Assembly (NCBI GenBank): GCA_945901855.1
Contig: CAMDLT010000006.1
Coordinates: forward strand, 1-64,000
Direction of reading: 5' to 3'
Source: Asaia bogorensis
GTDB lineage: Bacteria > Pseudomonadota > Alphaproteobacteria > CACIAM-22H2
DNA length: 64,000 bases
Part shown: positions 19,468-28,639 of the stretch, in pieces
Layout of the letters: the number at the start of each line of letters is the position of its first letter
Numbering within the stretch: the stretch's first letter is position 1
Notes under the pieces: model-generated
Databases searched by the model: none
What the model saw: the letters and a program-made list of their open reading frames with translations, nothing else
Told to the model about the DNA's origin: nothing
Program-made: the position numbers and the translations under genes

Positions 19468-19588
19468 ATCACCAAGTCCGTTTTGTGCGGGCGCGAAAGA
19501 CGCGGCATCCTACACCAACCGGCCCGGCGATCAACGCCGTTCCCCCGCCCGCTGGAAATTGGGCAGGAAGAACGGCCAATTATTTGAT

Positions 19589-20056
19589 CTAGTTCACAAA
19601 CTTCCAGGTTCCGTCGGCCTGGCGGCACGCCGTACCATAGGCTTCTTCCTGTTTGCCGCCGACATTGACGGTGGTGTGGTACTCGCGGCACTGCGCGCCG
19701 GTCGTATCGCGGCCCTCGCGTGTCGGCGTCACGGTGCCCGAATTGCCCGAATCCGGGTTCGACCAGGTTATTTTTTGGCCGATGGGCGCGGTTTCGGCGC
19801 GCTGGGTCGCGCTCTGGACTTGCGCTTGGTCGGCCTTGTCGAGCGATTTGCCGATCTCGTTGCCCAAAAAGGCGCCGACCAGCGTACCGATCGCCGTGCC
19901 GACCAACTGGCCGCGTCCGCCGCCAAATTGCGAACCCACCACGGCGCCGCCGACACCGCCGAGCACGGTACCGATGGTTTGTTTTGTGCCGCTGTCTTGG
20001 CACGCGGCAAGCGCGAAGGCCATGCCCACAACGCCCAAAACTTTCAGAACACGCAT
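19589..20056 (-). CDS. Glycine-zipper outer-membrane lipoprotein (17 kDa surface antigen-like)
   Basis: Predicted lipoprotein of 155 aa. The ATG chosen gives [23 protein letters not shown], a lipoprotein signal with lipobox LAAC; it is preceded by GAAAGGGG. A longer in-frame start 33 bp upstream would bury the signal behind charged residues. Residues about 28-70 are a glycine-zipper segment ([17 protein letters not shown]...GTLVGAFLG), as in Rickettsia 17 kDa antigens. The C-terminal [31 protein letters not shown] is the conserved tail of RT0821/Lpp0805-type surface proteins. An envelope-structural role is likely. Confidence 0.88.
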   Translation of the reverse strand: MRVLKVLGVVGMAFALAACQDSGTKQTIGTVLGGVGGAVVGSQFGGGRGQLVGTAIGTLVGAFLGNEIGKSLDKADQAQVQSATQRAETAPIGQKITWSNPDSGNSGTVTPTREGRDTTGAQCREYHTTVNVGGKQEEAYGTACRQADGTWKFVN

Positions 20057-20172
20057 CTTTCGGCCCCTTTCAAATCGGTTGCCGGACACTCCGGCGACAA
20101 TTCAACGGCCAGATCGTCGCCGCTATTCCCGGCCCCATGGACCCGCTCGCGATATCGGACTATTTAGGAGTG

Positions 20173-20784
20173 ATGGATGAAATGTCGAGCCCCCCCGAAC
20201 TGGATGCGAGCGTCGATCCCTATCGGCGCTTTGCCGAATGGTTTGCCGAAGCCGAAGCAAGCGAGCCCAACGACGCCAACGCCATGTCGGTGGCAAGCGT
20301 CGGCCCCGACGGCATGCCGTCGCTGCGCATGGTGCTGATGAAGGGGTACGATTCGCGCGGTTTTGTGTTTTACACCAACCTTGAAAGCCGCAAGGGAACC
20401 GAACTGCTGGCCCACCCGCAAGCGGCGCTGCTGTTCCATTGGAAAAGCCTGCGCCGCCAAGTGCGTATCCAAGGCGCGGTCGAGCCGGTGAGCGACGCGG
20501 AAGCCGACGAGTATTTCGCCACGCGCGCGCGCGGCAGCCAGATCGGCGCCTGGGCGTCGATCCAGTCGCGCCCGCTGGCCGGTCGTTTCGAGCTTGAGCG
20601 CCGCGTGGCCGAATACGGCGTCAAATTCGGACTCGGCAAAGTGCCGCGGCCGCCGCATTGGTCGGGCTTCCGGGTCGTGCCGCGTTCGATCGAATTCTGG
20701 GCCGACCGCGCGTTTCGTCTGCACGAGCGTGTGGTCTACAGCGCCGACGGCGGCACGTGGGCGACCGTGCGGCTGTTCCCATGA
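20173..20784 (+). CDS. pdxH: Pyridoxamine/pyridoxine 5'-phosphate oxidase
   Basis: FMN-dependent oxidase that converts pyridoxine or pyridoxamine 5'-phosphate to PLP, completing the pathway of pdxA and pdxJ upstream. Motifs are [68 protein letters not shown] and the C-terminal WATVRLFP. Three in-frame starts exist at 20137, 20173 and 20182; an AGGAG at 20166-20170 favours one of the last two, and I give 20173 (203 aa). The stop overlaps the cation-exporter start by 4 bp. Confidence 0.94.
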   Translation: MDEMSSPPELDASVDPYRRFAEWFAEAEASEPNDANAMSVASVGPDGMPSLRMVLMKGYDSRGFVFYTNLESRKGTELLAHPQAALLFHWKSLRRQVRIQGAVEPVSDAEADEYFATRARGSQIGAWASIQSRPLAGRFELERRVAEYGVKFGLGKVPRPPHWSGFRVVPRSIEFWADRAFRLHERVVYSADGGTWATVRLFP

Positions 20785-21689
20785 ATGTCGATGCGGCGAC
20801 GCGCGCCCGGCTTATGCGCCAGGCGACCTACGCGTCGGTCGCAGTCGCGTGCGTGCTGATCGGCGCCAAGCTTGCCGCGTGGATCGCGACCGACTCGGTT
20901 TCGGTGCTCTCCAGCCTGCTCGATTCGATGCTGGATGCGGCCGCATCGCTGGTGAATTTGATCGCCGTGCGCCACGCGCTGATGCCTGCCGACGACGAAC
21001 ACCGCTTTGGCCATGGCAAGGCCGAAGCCTTGGCCGGTCTTGCGCAGGCGGCTTTCATCGCGGGCTCGGCTTTGCTGCTGCTGTCCGAAGCGCTGCATCG
21101 GTTGTGGATGCCGGTGGCGCTCGAGAACGGCGAGATCGGATTGGCCGTGATGGCCTTGTCGATGGCGCTGACCTTGGCGCTGGTGAGTTTCCAGAACTAC
21201 GTGGTGCGCCGTACCTCCTCCATTGCGGTCGGGGCGGACCGGTTGCACTACATGTCGGACTTTTTGCTCAATGGCGGCGTCGCGCTTTCGTTGGTGGCGT
21301 CGATGTGGTTCAAGGTCGCCCTGCTCGATCCGATTTGCGGGCTGGCGATCGGGGCATTCATTTTGCGCGGCGCTTGGGGGATCGGGCGCAGTTCGCTCGA
21401 CCATCTGATGGACCGCGAATTGCCCGACGAAACGCGCGCGCGCATCCTGGCGATCGCGCGCGCGCAGCCCGACGTCAAGGACGTGCACGATCTGCGCACG
21501 CGGGCCAACGGCGCTTCGATCCACGTGCAGATCCACCTGGAGATGGACGGAAACCTGACGTTGCTGCGCGCGCATGCGGCCGCCGATGCGGTCGAAGCGG
21601 CAATCGTCGCCGCGTTTCCGGGCGCCGACGTGATCGCGCACATGGACCCCGACACGATCGTCGAACCGCACCGCGCGTCGGCGGCGTGA
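20781..21689 (+). CDS. FieF/YiiP-type cation diffusion facilitator
   Basis: Inner-membrane proton-coupled exporter of Fe2+, Zn2+ or related divalent ions, 302 aa. The tetrahedral transport site is intact: D48 and D52 in LLDSMLDAA (TM2) and H156 and D160 in LHYMSDF (TM5), the Asp/Asp/His/Asp set of YiiP. The [14 protein letters not shown] loop and a C-terminal cytoplasmic domain with [22 protein letters not shown] (metal-binding ferredoxin-like fold) follow. The all-D/H site suggests zinc, iron or cadmium rather than manganese. It overlaps pdxH by 4 bp and the next gene by one base. Confidence 0.93.
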   Translation: MNVDAATRARLMRQATYASVAVACVLIGAKLAAWIATDSVSVLSSLLDSMLDAAASLVNLIAVRHALMPADDEHRFGHGKAEALAGLAQAAFIAGSALLLLSEALHRLWMPVALENGEIGLAVMALSMALTLALVSFQNYVVRRTSSIAVGADRLHYMSDFLLNGGVALSLVASMWFKVALLDPICGLAIGAFILRGAWGIGRSSLDHLMDRELPDETRARILAIARAQPDVKDVHDLRTRANGASIHVQIHLEMDGNLTLLRAHAAADAVEAAIVAAFPGADVIAHMDPDTIVEPHRASAA

Positions 21690-23161
21690 TGGACGGCCAG
21701 GCGGACGTCCTGGCGCTGCTCGCGGATCCTGCGACGCACGGCCATCCGCCGGGCGGCGTGGTTCGCATCGACACGCATTTGTCCGCCGTTTTTCTGGCCG
21801 GCGATCTGGCCTACAAGCTCAAGCGCGCGGTCGTGTTTCCGTTCGTCGATTTTTCGACGCTCGCAAGCCGCCAACATGCCTGCGCGGCGGAACTCACGGT
21901 CAATCGCCGCACCGCGCCGCGCTTGTATCTGGATGCGGTGGCGATCCGGCGAAACGGCGCGCGGCTGGTCTTGGGTGGGGCGAGCGGCGACATCGTCGAT
22001 TGGGTCGTCGTCATGCGCCGCTTTCCCGACGCGGCCTTGTGGGACGCGCGCGTTGTGGCCGACGATATCGGCGCTGGCGACGTGCGCGATCTAGCCGATA
22101 CGGTCGCGCGCTTCCATGCCGCCGCCGAGGCTGCGCCCGCCCATGGCGGCAGCGACGATCTTGACTGGACGCGGGCGGGCAACCAGGCCGATCTCGCGCG
22201 GTTTTTCGATGCGCCCGCATGCGCCGAGTTGGATGCCAAAACGGCAGCGGCCATTCAAGCGCGCGCCGCTTTGATCGCCGCCCGCGCGGCCGACGGCCAT
22301 GTGCGGCGCTGCCATGGCGATCTGCATCTACGCAACATCACTACGCTCGACGGCAAGCCCGTGCCGTTCGATGCGATCGAGTTCGACGATCGCATCGCGT
22401 GTATCGACACGCTCTATGACCTCGCGTTTTTGCTGGTCGACTGGCTGCGCGTGGGCCGCCGGGATTTTGCGGCGCAGACGCTGTCGCGCTATTTGCAGTG
22501 CCGTCCTGACGAATCCGGGCTTGCCCTGCTGCCGCTGTTTTTGAGCCTGCGCGCGGCCATTAAAGCCAAGACGCGCGCGATGGCGGGCGCCGCTGCGGAA
22601 GCGCAATTCTGTTTCGATTTGGCGCTTGGCGTGCTGGCGCCCAAGCCCGCGCGGCTTGTGGCCATCGGCGGTCTGTCGGGTACGGGCAAAAGCGTTTTGG
22701 CGGCGGGCCTTGCCGCCGATCTGGGGGCGGCGCCGGGCGCGCTTGTGCTGCGCAGCGACGTGGAGCGCAAGCGGCTTGCGGGCGTGGCGCCCGAAGACCG
22801 GCTGCCGCAATCGGCCTACGACAAAGCCGCTAGTGCCGCCGTCTATGCAAGCTTGCATGCACGTGCCCGAACGGCGCTGGCGGCCGGGCATGCGGTCGTT
22901 CTCGATGCCGTCTATGCCGATGCAGCCGAACGCGCCGCCGCCGCTGCCGTGGCACCCGATTGTTTTCGTGGATTGTGGCTCGATTGCGCCGAGGATATCC
23001 GCCGGCTGCGCGTGGCCGCGCGCCGCAACGATGCGTCCGATGCCGACGCGGCTATCATGCAGTTCCAATCGGCCTTTGCGCCCGTCGGCGATTGGGCGCA
23101 AATCGACGCTGGTGGCGAACCGGCGGCGGTGCTGGCGGCCGCACGCAGATATCTGGCTTGA
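21689..23161 (+). CDS. APH-like kinase / P-loop ATPase fusion protein
   Basis: A 490-aa two-domain protein. The N-terminal part (about 1-320) resembles aminoglycoside phosphotransferases, with the catalytic HGDLHLRN (His-x-Asp-x4-Asn) and the metal-binding FDAIEFDD. The C-terminal part (about 325-490) carries a Walker A motif GGLSGTGKSVLA, followed by VLRSDVERKRL and LDAVYADAAER, as in gluconate/zeta-toxin-like kinases of the AAA_33 type. This fused architecture is widespread in proteobacteria and is not known to give drug resistance; its substrate is unknown. The ATG overlaps the upstream stop by one base (TGATG). Confidence 0.9.
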   Translation: MDGQADVLALLADPATHGHPPGGVVRIDTHLSAVFLAGDLAYKLKRAVVFPFVDFSTLASRQHACAAELTVNRRTAPRLYLDAVAIRRNGARLVLGGASGDIVDWVVVMRRFPDAALWDARVVADDIGAGDVRDLADTVARFHAAAEAAPAHGGSDDLDWTRAGNQADLARFFDAPACAELDAKTAAAIQARAALIAARAADGHVRRCHGDLHLRNITTLDGKPVPFDAIEFDDRIACIDTLYDLAFLLVDWLRVGRRDFAAQTLSRYLQCRPDESGLALLPLFLSLRAAIKAKTRAMAGAAAEAQFCFDLALGVLAPKPARLVAIGGLSGTGKSVLAAGLAADLGAAPGALVLRSDVERKRLAGVAPEDRLPQSAYDKAASAAVYASLHARARTALAAGHAVVLDAVYADAAERAAAAAVAPDCFRGLWLDCAEDIRRLRVAARRNDASDADAAIMQFQSAFAPVGDWAQIDAGGEPAAVLAAARRYLA

Positions 23162-23259
23162 GCCAGATCAATGCTGCCTGCCGCCAATGGGCGTAGGCAT
23201 GTAAAGTCGAAGAGCGTACAATGACCACAGCGCCACACTGTCGAATGAGGAGGCAGCCC

Positions 23260-24087
23260 ATGCACTACAAGCATCTTTTGGCACCCTTGGCCGGCACGCC
23301 GTCGGATCTGCGGACGCTCCAATGCGCGGCGGCGGTGGCGCAGAAATTCGGCTCCCATGTCGACGCGCTGCATGCCGCAGGCGATCCGCGCGACGCTATT
23401 CCGTTTGTCGGCGAGGGAGCTTCGGGCGCTTTGGTCGAACAGATCGTGGTGGCGGCTGAAAAAGATCTGAGCCGACGCAGTGCGGCCGCGCGCGCGAGCT
23501 TCGATGCGTGGTCGAAAGTCGCGGGCGTTTCGTCGGCGCTGGTCGAACCCATCGGTTCGGAAGAAGATTCTGTTTCGCGCCACGGCCGGTTTTGCGACCT
23601 TATTGTGCTGCCGCGCCCGGTCGACGACGAAGCCATTGCCTCGACGGTCGCGTTCGAAACGGCGTTGCTCGAAACCGGCCGCCCGGTTCTGATCGCGCCG
23701 CCGGTGGGGGCAACCGATCTCTCCAAGCCCGTCGCGTTCGCGTGGAACGGCAGCCGCGAAGCCGCGCGCGCCCTTGGGGCGGGGCTGCCCTTCATGTACG
23801 GCGCCGCAAAGATCGTCGCGATCATCGCGGGCAAAAATGTCGCCGAGCACGACGAGAAGCCGCTCGAAACCTACATGCAGCGACACGGCCTCAAGATCGA
23901 AATCGTGCATGCCGACGTGCCGACGATCCAGGCGGCGCCCCACGTGCTGGCCGAGGCCCGTCGCCAGGGTTGCGGCTTGCTCGTGATGGGCGCCTATACG
24001 CACAGCCGCTTGCGCCAGCTCGTGTTCGGCGGCGTCACGCGCCACATGCTGCAAAACGCTGATCTGCCGGTACTGATGGCGCACTGA
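23260..24087 (+). CDS. Universal stress protein (UspA) family, two-domain
   Basis: Cytoplasmic nucleotide-binding stress protein of 275 aa with two tandem Usp folds. The first runs from MHYKHLLAPLAGTPSDLRTLQCA; the second begins around KPVAFAWNGSREAARALGAGLPF and ends with the ATP-binding signature region LLVMGAYTHSRLRQLVFGGVTRHML, corresponding to the G-x2-G-x9-G(S/T) type. The start at the ATG preceded by GAGGAGG is preferred to an in-frame ATG 39 bp upstream. It stands alone between an APH-like gene and two small unknowns; the trigger is unknown. Confidence 0.9.
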   Translation: MHYKHLLAPLAGTPSDLRTLQCAAAVAQKFGSHVDALHAAGDPRDAIPFVGEGASGALVEQIVVAAEKDLSRRSAAARASFDAWSKVAGVSSALVEPIGSEEDSVSRHGRFCDLIVLPRPVDDEAIASTVAFETALLETGRPVLIAPPVGATDLSKPVAFAWNGSREAARALGAGLPFMYGAAKIVAIIAGKNVAEHDEKPLETYMQRHGLKIEIVHADVPTIQAAPHVLAEARRQGCGLLVMGAYTHSRLRQLVFGGVTRHMLQNADLPVLMAH

Positions 24088-24126
24088 ACGCTCGACTTCA
24101 AACGCGCAACGCCACGGGAGGGTGCC

Positions 24127-24411
24127 ATGCTCGCCTGGATCGATTGCCTGTCTTTTTCGGATCTGACCGCCGACGAAATCCGCGCCGTTGCCGACCACGA
24201 GCATCTGTCCCAGATGGCGGCGCTCGAACTCGGCCATTGGCTTGTCAATCGGCCCGACGGCACGCGCGTCTTGAAGCGCCTCATTCTCGAGGAACTCGAG
24301 GCGGCGACCGAGCGCGGCGATTTCGCGCGTGCAGCCCAGCTGCGCCTGACCGTCAAGCATTTCTGCGACACGCATCCCGAAAATCCAGCCTGCATTGCAG
24401 CCAAAGGATAA
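24127..24411 (+). CDS. Small conserved protein of unknown function
   Basis: A 94-aa soluble, mainly helical protein with an acidic N-terminal half (FSDLTADEIRAVADHEHLSQMAALELGHWLV) and two Cys in the tail FCDTHPENPAC. I recall similar short proteins in related alphaproteobacteria but know no assigned function. GGGAGG precedes the ATG by 5 bp. It is 8 bp upstream of a second small unknown gene, with which it is probably co-transcribed. Confidence 0.75.
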   Translation: MLAWIDCLSFSDLTADEIRAVADHEHLSQMAALELGHWLVNRPDGTRVLKRLILEELEAATERGDFARAAQLRLTVKHFCDTHPENPACIAAKG

Positions 24412-24418
24412 ACGCGCC

Positions 24419-24775
24419 ATGACGCTCAAGCATATCCTCCTCGAACTTGCGCGCACCAAGGAGCGCCCCGACGGCGATCCGCAGTGCGGCTACGAATTCG
24501 CGGCCCCGCTGGATGCGGCCGGCCATTTCGATGCGGCCCAATGGCAGGCCGAGCGGCTCGGCTGCACCGTGCGCCGTTTCTGGCGCGGCGCCGAGGACGA
24601 GCGCGGATTGCTCGTCCACAAGGGCGGGCGCTGGGCCTTTTCCTATGCGGCTGGCGACGCCGACGACGAACCGATCTTCAAGTTCGACCGGCATTCGTTT
24701 GCGCCCGGCGAATACGTGACGATCACCGAGCACGACGGCCAGGCGCGTCCGTTCAAGGTCGCATCGGTGCGCTAG
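24419..24775 (+). CDS. Conserved hypothetical protein, widespread in alphaproteobacteria
   Basis: A 118-aa soluble protein starting MTLKHILLELARTKERPDG, with a conserved-looking core of Trp/Arg/Phe (VRRFWRGAEDERGLLVHK, WAFSYAAGDADDEPIFKFDRHSFAPGEYVTI). The pattern suggests a small beta-rich domain. No enzyme motif, signal or membrane segment is visible and no function is known to me. The chosen ATG lies 8 bp after the previous stop; an in-frame ATG 24 bp upstream would overlap that gene. Confidence 0.75.
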   Translation: MTLKHILLELARTKERPDGDPQCGYEFAAPLDAAGHFDAAQWQAERLGCTVRRFWRGAEDERGLLVHKGGRWAFSYAAGDADDEPIFKFDRHSFAPGEYVTITEHDGQARPFKVASVR

Positions 24776-24808
24776 CCACGTGGCGGCGCACAGGCTAACC
24801 TTCGCGCC

Positions 24809-25546
24809 ATGACCGCTTTGCGCACGATCGTTCTCACCGGTGCCTCGAAGGGCATCGGCCATGCCACCGTCAAACGCTTTGCCGCCGAAGGCTGGCGCTT
24901 GATCACGTGCTCGCGCGAAGACGTGCCGGCCAATTGCCGTTTCGATCCCAACTGGACGCACCATCTTCCCTGCGATCTGTCCAAACCCGTCGAACGCCAG
25001 CATTTTGTCGAAGCGGTCAACGCGATTTTGGGCGACGAGCCGTTGCACGCGCTCGTCAACAATGCCGGCATCAGCCCCAAGACGACCTACAAGGAACGCC
25101 TGGGCGTGCTGCACGGCGACATTGCGGGCTGGCACGGCGTGTTCGAACTCAATTTTTTCGCCCCCCTCGAACTTGCGCGCGGCTTTGCGGGCTCGCTCGC
25201 GCGCGCCAAAGGGGCGATCGTCAATCTCACCTCGATCGCGGGGCACCGCGCGCATCCGTTTGCGGGTTCGGCCTATTCGACGTCGAAGGCGGCGCTCTCG
25301 GGCCTCACGCGCGAAATGGCGGTCGAGTTCGCGCAGCTGGGCGTGCGCGTCAACGCGGTCGCCCCCGGCGAAATCGAGACCGACATGATCTCGGCAGACT
25401 ACGAACCGCTGATCACGCGCATTCCCATGCATCGCATGGGTACGACGGCGGAGGTCGCGGGCGTCATCTACCGGCTGTGCGACGCGGATTTTGGCTATGT
25501 GACGGGCAGCGAAATCTTCGTCACCGGCGGCCAGCAGCTTCTTTAG
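24809..25546 (+). CDS. Short-chain dehydrogenase/reductase (SDR)
   Basis: Classical NAD(P)-dependent SDR of 245 aa. The cofactor motif is TGASKGIGHATVKRFAAEG, the NNAGIS motif is present, and the catalytic residues appear as Ser in NLTSIAG and Tyr-x3-Lys in YSTSKAAL. The acidic or basic residue after the second strand (CSRED) leaves NADP preference likely but unproven. The substrate is not evident. It ends 22 bp before the convergent PadR-like gene. Confidence 0.9.
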   Translation: MTALRTIVLTGASKGIGHATVKRFAAEGWRLITCSREDVPANCRFDPNWTHHLPCDLSKPVERQHFVEAVNAILGDEPLHALVNNAGISPKTTYKERLGVLHGDIAGWHGVFELNFFAPLELARGFAGSLARAKGAIVNLTSIAGHRAHPFAGSAYSTSKAALSGLTREMAVEFAQLGVRVNAVAPGEIETDMISADYEPLITRIPMHRMGTTAEVAGVIYRLCDADFGYVTGSEIFVTGGQQLL

Positions 25547-25568
25547 GCCCGGCTACTGCAATCCCGGA

Positions 25569-26126
25569 TTACTGCAAAGCGGCGAGTTTCGCTGCATACC
25601 AATCGCGCCAGCGCGTGGCTTCGCCGATGTCGTGGGACAGCCACTCGCCCAGCAAACCTTCGTTGCCGCGCGACGCCAAATCCTGAAGACGCGCAATTTC
25701 CATGTCGGCCATTTCGACCAATTGTTCGACCTGGGCGGCGCGCTCTTCGACCGGCAGCAGGTCGAGGAAGCGCATTTTCAGCGCCACGACCATCTTCGAG
25801 AGATCGGTCATCGGCGCGCGCACAGGGCTGCGCAGCATGTCGCGCAGTTTGTCGTGGCCCTTTTCGGTCAGCGCCAAAACGGTGTCGGCCGACAGGCTTT
25901 GGCCGGGGCCGGCCCGCTTGCCGCGCGCCTCGACCAGATCTTCGTAGCGCAACTGCTCGATCGACAGGCCCAGTACGTCGAGCGAGGGGCCCATCAGGCG
26001 CGAAACGAAACCGCGCACGGCCGCCGACAAGGCGCCAAGGCTCATCTCCGCGCGGGCCAGTTCGCCAAGTGCGGTTAGCCGCACAGCCTCGGTCGGGATC
26101 AGTGACTGGTCGCGAAAACGCGGCAT
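25569..26126 (-). CDS. PadR-like winged-helix regulator (tentative)
   Basis: A 185-aa protein beginning MPRFRDQSLIPTEAVRLTALGELARAEMSLGALSAAVRGF. The middle LTEKGHDKLRDML matches the wing region of PadR/MarR-type regulators, and the C-terminal helix MVVALKMRFLDLLPVEERAAQVEQLVEMADMEIARL matches the PadR C-terminal dimerisation helices. No enzyme motif is seen. It is encoded 10 bp downstream of the creatininase-like gene on the same strand, so the two may be co-expressed; its target is unknown. Confidence 0.65.
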   Translation of the reverse strand: MPRFRDQSLIPTEAVRLTALGELARAEMSLGALSAAVRGFVSRLMGPSLDVLGLSIEQLRYEDLVEARGKRAGPGQSLSADTVLALTEKGHDKLRDMLRSPVRAPMTDLSKMVVALKMRFLDLLPVEERAAQVEQLVEMADMEIARLQDLASRGNEGLLGEWLSHDIGEATRWRDWYAAKLAALQ

Positions 26127-26136
26127 TGTTCTTCCT

Positions 26137-26940
26137 TCAGGCCCAGTCTTTGATGCGATCGATCGGGAAGCGCGCGAGTTCGGCCATCAGAGCGGCCAAC
26201 TTTTGCGCCGCATGGTCGACCACTTTGGCGCCGCGCGCCGCGTCCGAATCGCTGGCATCGCCGACTGCGCCCGAAGGGTGCAAATCTTGCGCCTGCCAAG
26301 CGAGCGCGCTGGATCCGGTGTAGGCCAGCAGCTTGAAGTCTTTTGCGAGTTCGAGCTGGCCCGGCCGGAAATTGGCGATCTTGTCGTGGCGCACTTGGCC
26401 GGGCGCCAGATGCATCATCATCGACGTTTCGACGCCGCCCGCATGGATGCCGAACTTCATTTCCTCGAACGGCCACAGGCCCTCGGGCATGCCGTGGGCC
26501 CACCACGATGCCGCCAGCGCCGCCATTTTGAGGCGTACGCGCAAATCGCGCGCCACGATGTCCATGATCTGCGGCTGGCCGCCGTGGCTGTTGAACAGCG
26601 CGAATTTGCGGATGCCCGCGCGATGCACGCATTCGCCGATCTCGGTCCACATGCGGATCAAGGTTTCGGCTGAAAACGACAGCGTGCCCGGAAAGGCCAG
26701 ATGTTCGTTCGATTTGCCGATATCGGCCTGGGGCAGGATCAGCACCTGCAAATCGTCGGCGAAATAGTCGGTCGCTTTGGCGACGATGCCGCGGGCCAGC
26801 GTGGCATCGACCGCGACGGGCAAATGCGGGCCGTGCTGCTCGACAGCGGCGACGGGAAGCAATGCCACCGTGCGCGCAGGATCGAGACCGCGGAAATCTT
26901 CGGTCGTCATGTCGAGCCACCAGCGCCACGCTTTTGCCAT
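26137..26940 (-). CDS. Creatininase family amidohydrolase
   Basis: Metal-dependent amidohydrolase of 267 aa related to creatininase and to F420/riboflavin-pathway formamide hydrolases. Metal ligands are visible in VEQHGPHLPVAVDA (Glu, His, Asp), FNSHGGQP and the Glu of IHAGGVETSMMM. The substrate is not predictable from this alone; many members act on cyclic amides or formamides. The ATG at 26940 has GAAGAGG 6 bp upstream and is preferred to one 18 bp earlier. RidA, the enamine deaminase, is encoded divergently 75 bp away. Confidence 0.9.
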   Translation of the reverse strand: MAKAWRWWLDMTTEDFRGLDPARTVALLPVAAVEQHGPHLPVAVDATLARGIVAKATDYFADDLQVLILPQADIGKSNEHLAFPGTLSFSAETLIRMWTEIGECVHRAGIRKFALFNSHGGQPQIMDIVARDLRVRLKMAALAASWWAHGMPEGLWPFEEMKFGIHAGGVETSMMMHLAPGQVRHDKIANFRPGQLELAKDFKLLAYTGSSALAWQAQDLHPSGAVGDASDSDAARGAKVVDHAAQKLAALMAELARFPIDRIKDWA

Positions 26941-27015
26941 TCCGAACCTCTTCGCCAACGATGCCGTTGGGCGTTATATAGTCGTTTCGCCTGTCCGACG
27001 CCAGAGAGTGCCGCC

Positions 27016-27408
27016 ATGAAACGCATCAATCCGCCCGAACTTGCCGCCCCGCTCGCGCGCTATGCCCATGCAACCGAAGCGACGCTGCCGGGCCGCATGC
27101 TGTTCGTCTCCGGCCAATTGGCGATCGCCAAAGACGGCACCGTGCCGCCCGGGATCGACGCGCAGTGCGATCTGATCTTCGCCAATCTCGACGCGATTCT
27201 GGCGGCGGCCGGCATGGCGCGCGCGGACGTGGCGCGCGTCAGCGGCTTCGTGCTCGCGCGCGAGGATTTCCAACCCTATATGGCGGCGCGCGACCGCTGG
27301 TTCGCGCACGCTCAACCGCCCGCCTCGACCTTGATGATGGTCCAAGGTTTTACGCGGCCCGAATTCAAGGTCGAAATCGAGATCGTCGCAGTGCGCGAAA
27401 ATGTCTAG
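27016..27408 (+). CDS. RidA/YjgF-family enamine/imine deaminase-like protein
   Basis: A 130-aa member of the RidA (YjgF/YER057c/UK114) family, which hydrolyses reactive 2-aminoacrylate-type enamines. LFVSGQLAIAKDG near the N-terminus and RPEFKVEIEIVAV at the C-terminus fit the fold; the Arg in the latter is in the position of the catalytic Arg, and Glu follows as in active members. The middle contains DLIFANLDAILAAAGM, the usual helix. It is divergent from the creatininase-like gene and ends tail to tail, overlapping the following reverse-strand gene by 4 bp. Confidence 0.9.
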   Translation: MKRINPPELAAPLARYAHATEATLPGRMLFVSGQLAIAKDGTVPPGIDAQCDLIFANLDAILAAAGMARADVARVSGFVLAREDFQPYMAARDRWFAHAQPPASTLMMVQGFTRPEFKVEIEIVAVRENV

Positions 27409-28628
27409 ATCGATTCGTTCGCCTGGCTCGACAGCGAGGCGTACATGCGCTTCAGCATGTCCTCGATCTGCTCGAATTTGAGGCGGTTCTGGATCGCCGA
27501 CTGCATGAACCGCTCGTAGATGTTGCAGGTATGCAGGACGGCCATCGAGCAGTAGCCCAAAATCCAGTAGCGACGGTAGACGCCCGCCAAAAAATTTCGG
27601 AACGGCTTGGGATCGCCGCCGTGCAGGAACATGCCGTGGCATTCGGTATATTCGGCGAAAATGCCGTTCACGTTGGAAATCAGGTTTCGCAGTTTCTTGA
27701 CCACCGCTTGGCGGAACATGTCCTGCTGGGGCTTGAAATGCTTGAACTCGCGGATATCGAGCGGCGTCGCGTCGTTCGAATTGAGCCAGCGCAGCACGCT
27801 TGCGACCTGCTGCAAATTTTGCGTGAAGGTGTGCTCGTAAAACGTGACCCCTTTCCAGCCCTCGAAAATCATCTGAGCCTGATCGCCCGATATGCCGAAG
27901 GCGGAGACGAACAGCTTGGCCTCCGGCATGGTCGGGTCCCATAGCGCCTGCAAAAAGCGCTGCGAGCGATCGTTGACATCGGCTGCGTCCTTGAGGCCGA
28001 GCGCGCGCGCCACGATCGGATTGACCTTGTTGGCGATCAGCCCCTTGATGCCGTTTTCCTCAGTTTCCGAAATCGCGAAATAGGCCGGGTGGATGTCGTC
28101 GGCGAATTTCAGCAGCGCGCTTTTGAGCAAGAACGGATCGAGCGAGGGCACCGAGTCGATCGTGCGCAAGATCGCCACGTCGCGCTCGAATGCTTCGTTC
28201 TTGGTCTCGAAATCGATACCGACATGGTCTTTCAGCAGCCGCTCGAACTCGCGCTGGCGCAAATAGATGCCATAGCCGCCGCCGCGTAGATCGGTCGGGT
28301 CGTACGGCACGTAAATCGCGGTTTCGATCGGTCGTTCGGGCGGGGGCGGCGGGGCCGGTTCCGTCGGTTTGGCGAACGGATTGGGTTTTTGCGGCGGCGG
28401 CGGCGGCGGCGGTGCCGTCAGGGGCGGCGTTTTGGGCTGGTCGGCGATCTGCTGTTCGAAATTGGGATATTTGAAGACGACCGTGCGGTTCAAATTCTCC
28501 TGTTTGAACATATGGCGGTCTTCCGCCAACGCCGTGAGCTTGATCAAATTGAGCGCCACCGACGAGCCGCCATGGGCGATCTGGTCCAGAATCGGCGACA
28601 GAGATTTCTTTTTTTTAGGCTCGTCCAT
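27405..28628 (-). CDS. Proline-rich protein of unknown function
   Basis: A 407-aa protein that I do not recognise. After a Lys-rich start (MDEPKKKKSLSPILDQIAHGG), residues about 65-105 form a Pro-rich linker with two runs of five to seven prolines. The remaining 300 residues are predicted mostly helical with many aromatic residues (e.g. EGWKGVTFYEHTFTQNLQQV and RRYWILGYCSMAVLHTCNIYERFMQSA). There is no signal peptide or clear membrane span. It is the second gene of a pair, 11 bp after the SDR at 28640-29407. A modular scaffold or multi-protein complex component is possible. Confidence 0.8.
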   Translation of the reverse strand: MDEPKKKKSLSPILDQIAHGGSSVALNLIKLTALAEDRHMFKQENLNRTVVFKYPNFEQQIADQPKTPPLTAPPPPPPPQKPNPFAKPTEPAPPPPPERPIETAIYVPYDPTDLRGGGYGIYLRQREFERLLKDHVGIDFETKNEAFERDVAILRTIDSVPSLDPFLLKSALLKFADDIHPAYFAISETEENGIKGLIANKVNPIVARALGLKDAADVNDRSQRFLQALWDPTMPEAKLFVSAFGISGDQAQMIFEGWKGVTFYEHTFTQNLQQVASVLRWLNSNDATPLDIREFKHFKPQQDMFRQAVVKKLRNLISNVNGIFAEYTECHGMFLHGGDPKPFRNFLAGVYRRYWILGYCSMAVLHTCNIYERFMQSAIQNRLKFEQIEDMLKRMYASLSSQANESI

Positions 28629-28639
28629 GGGTGGATTCC

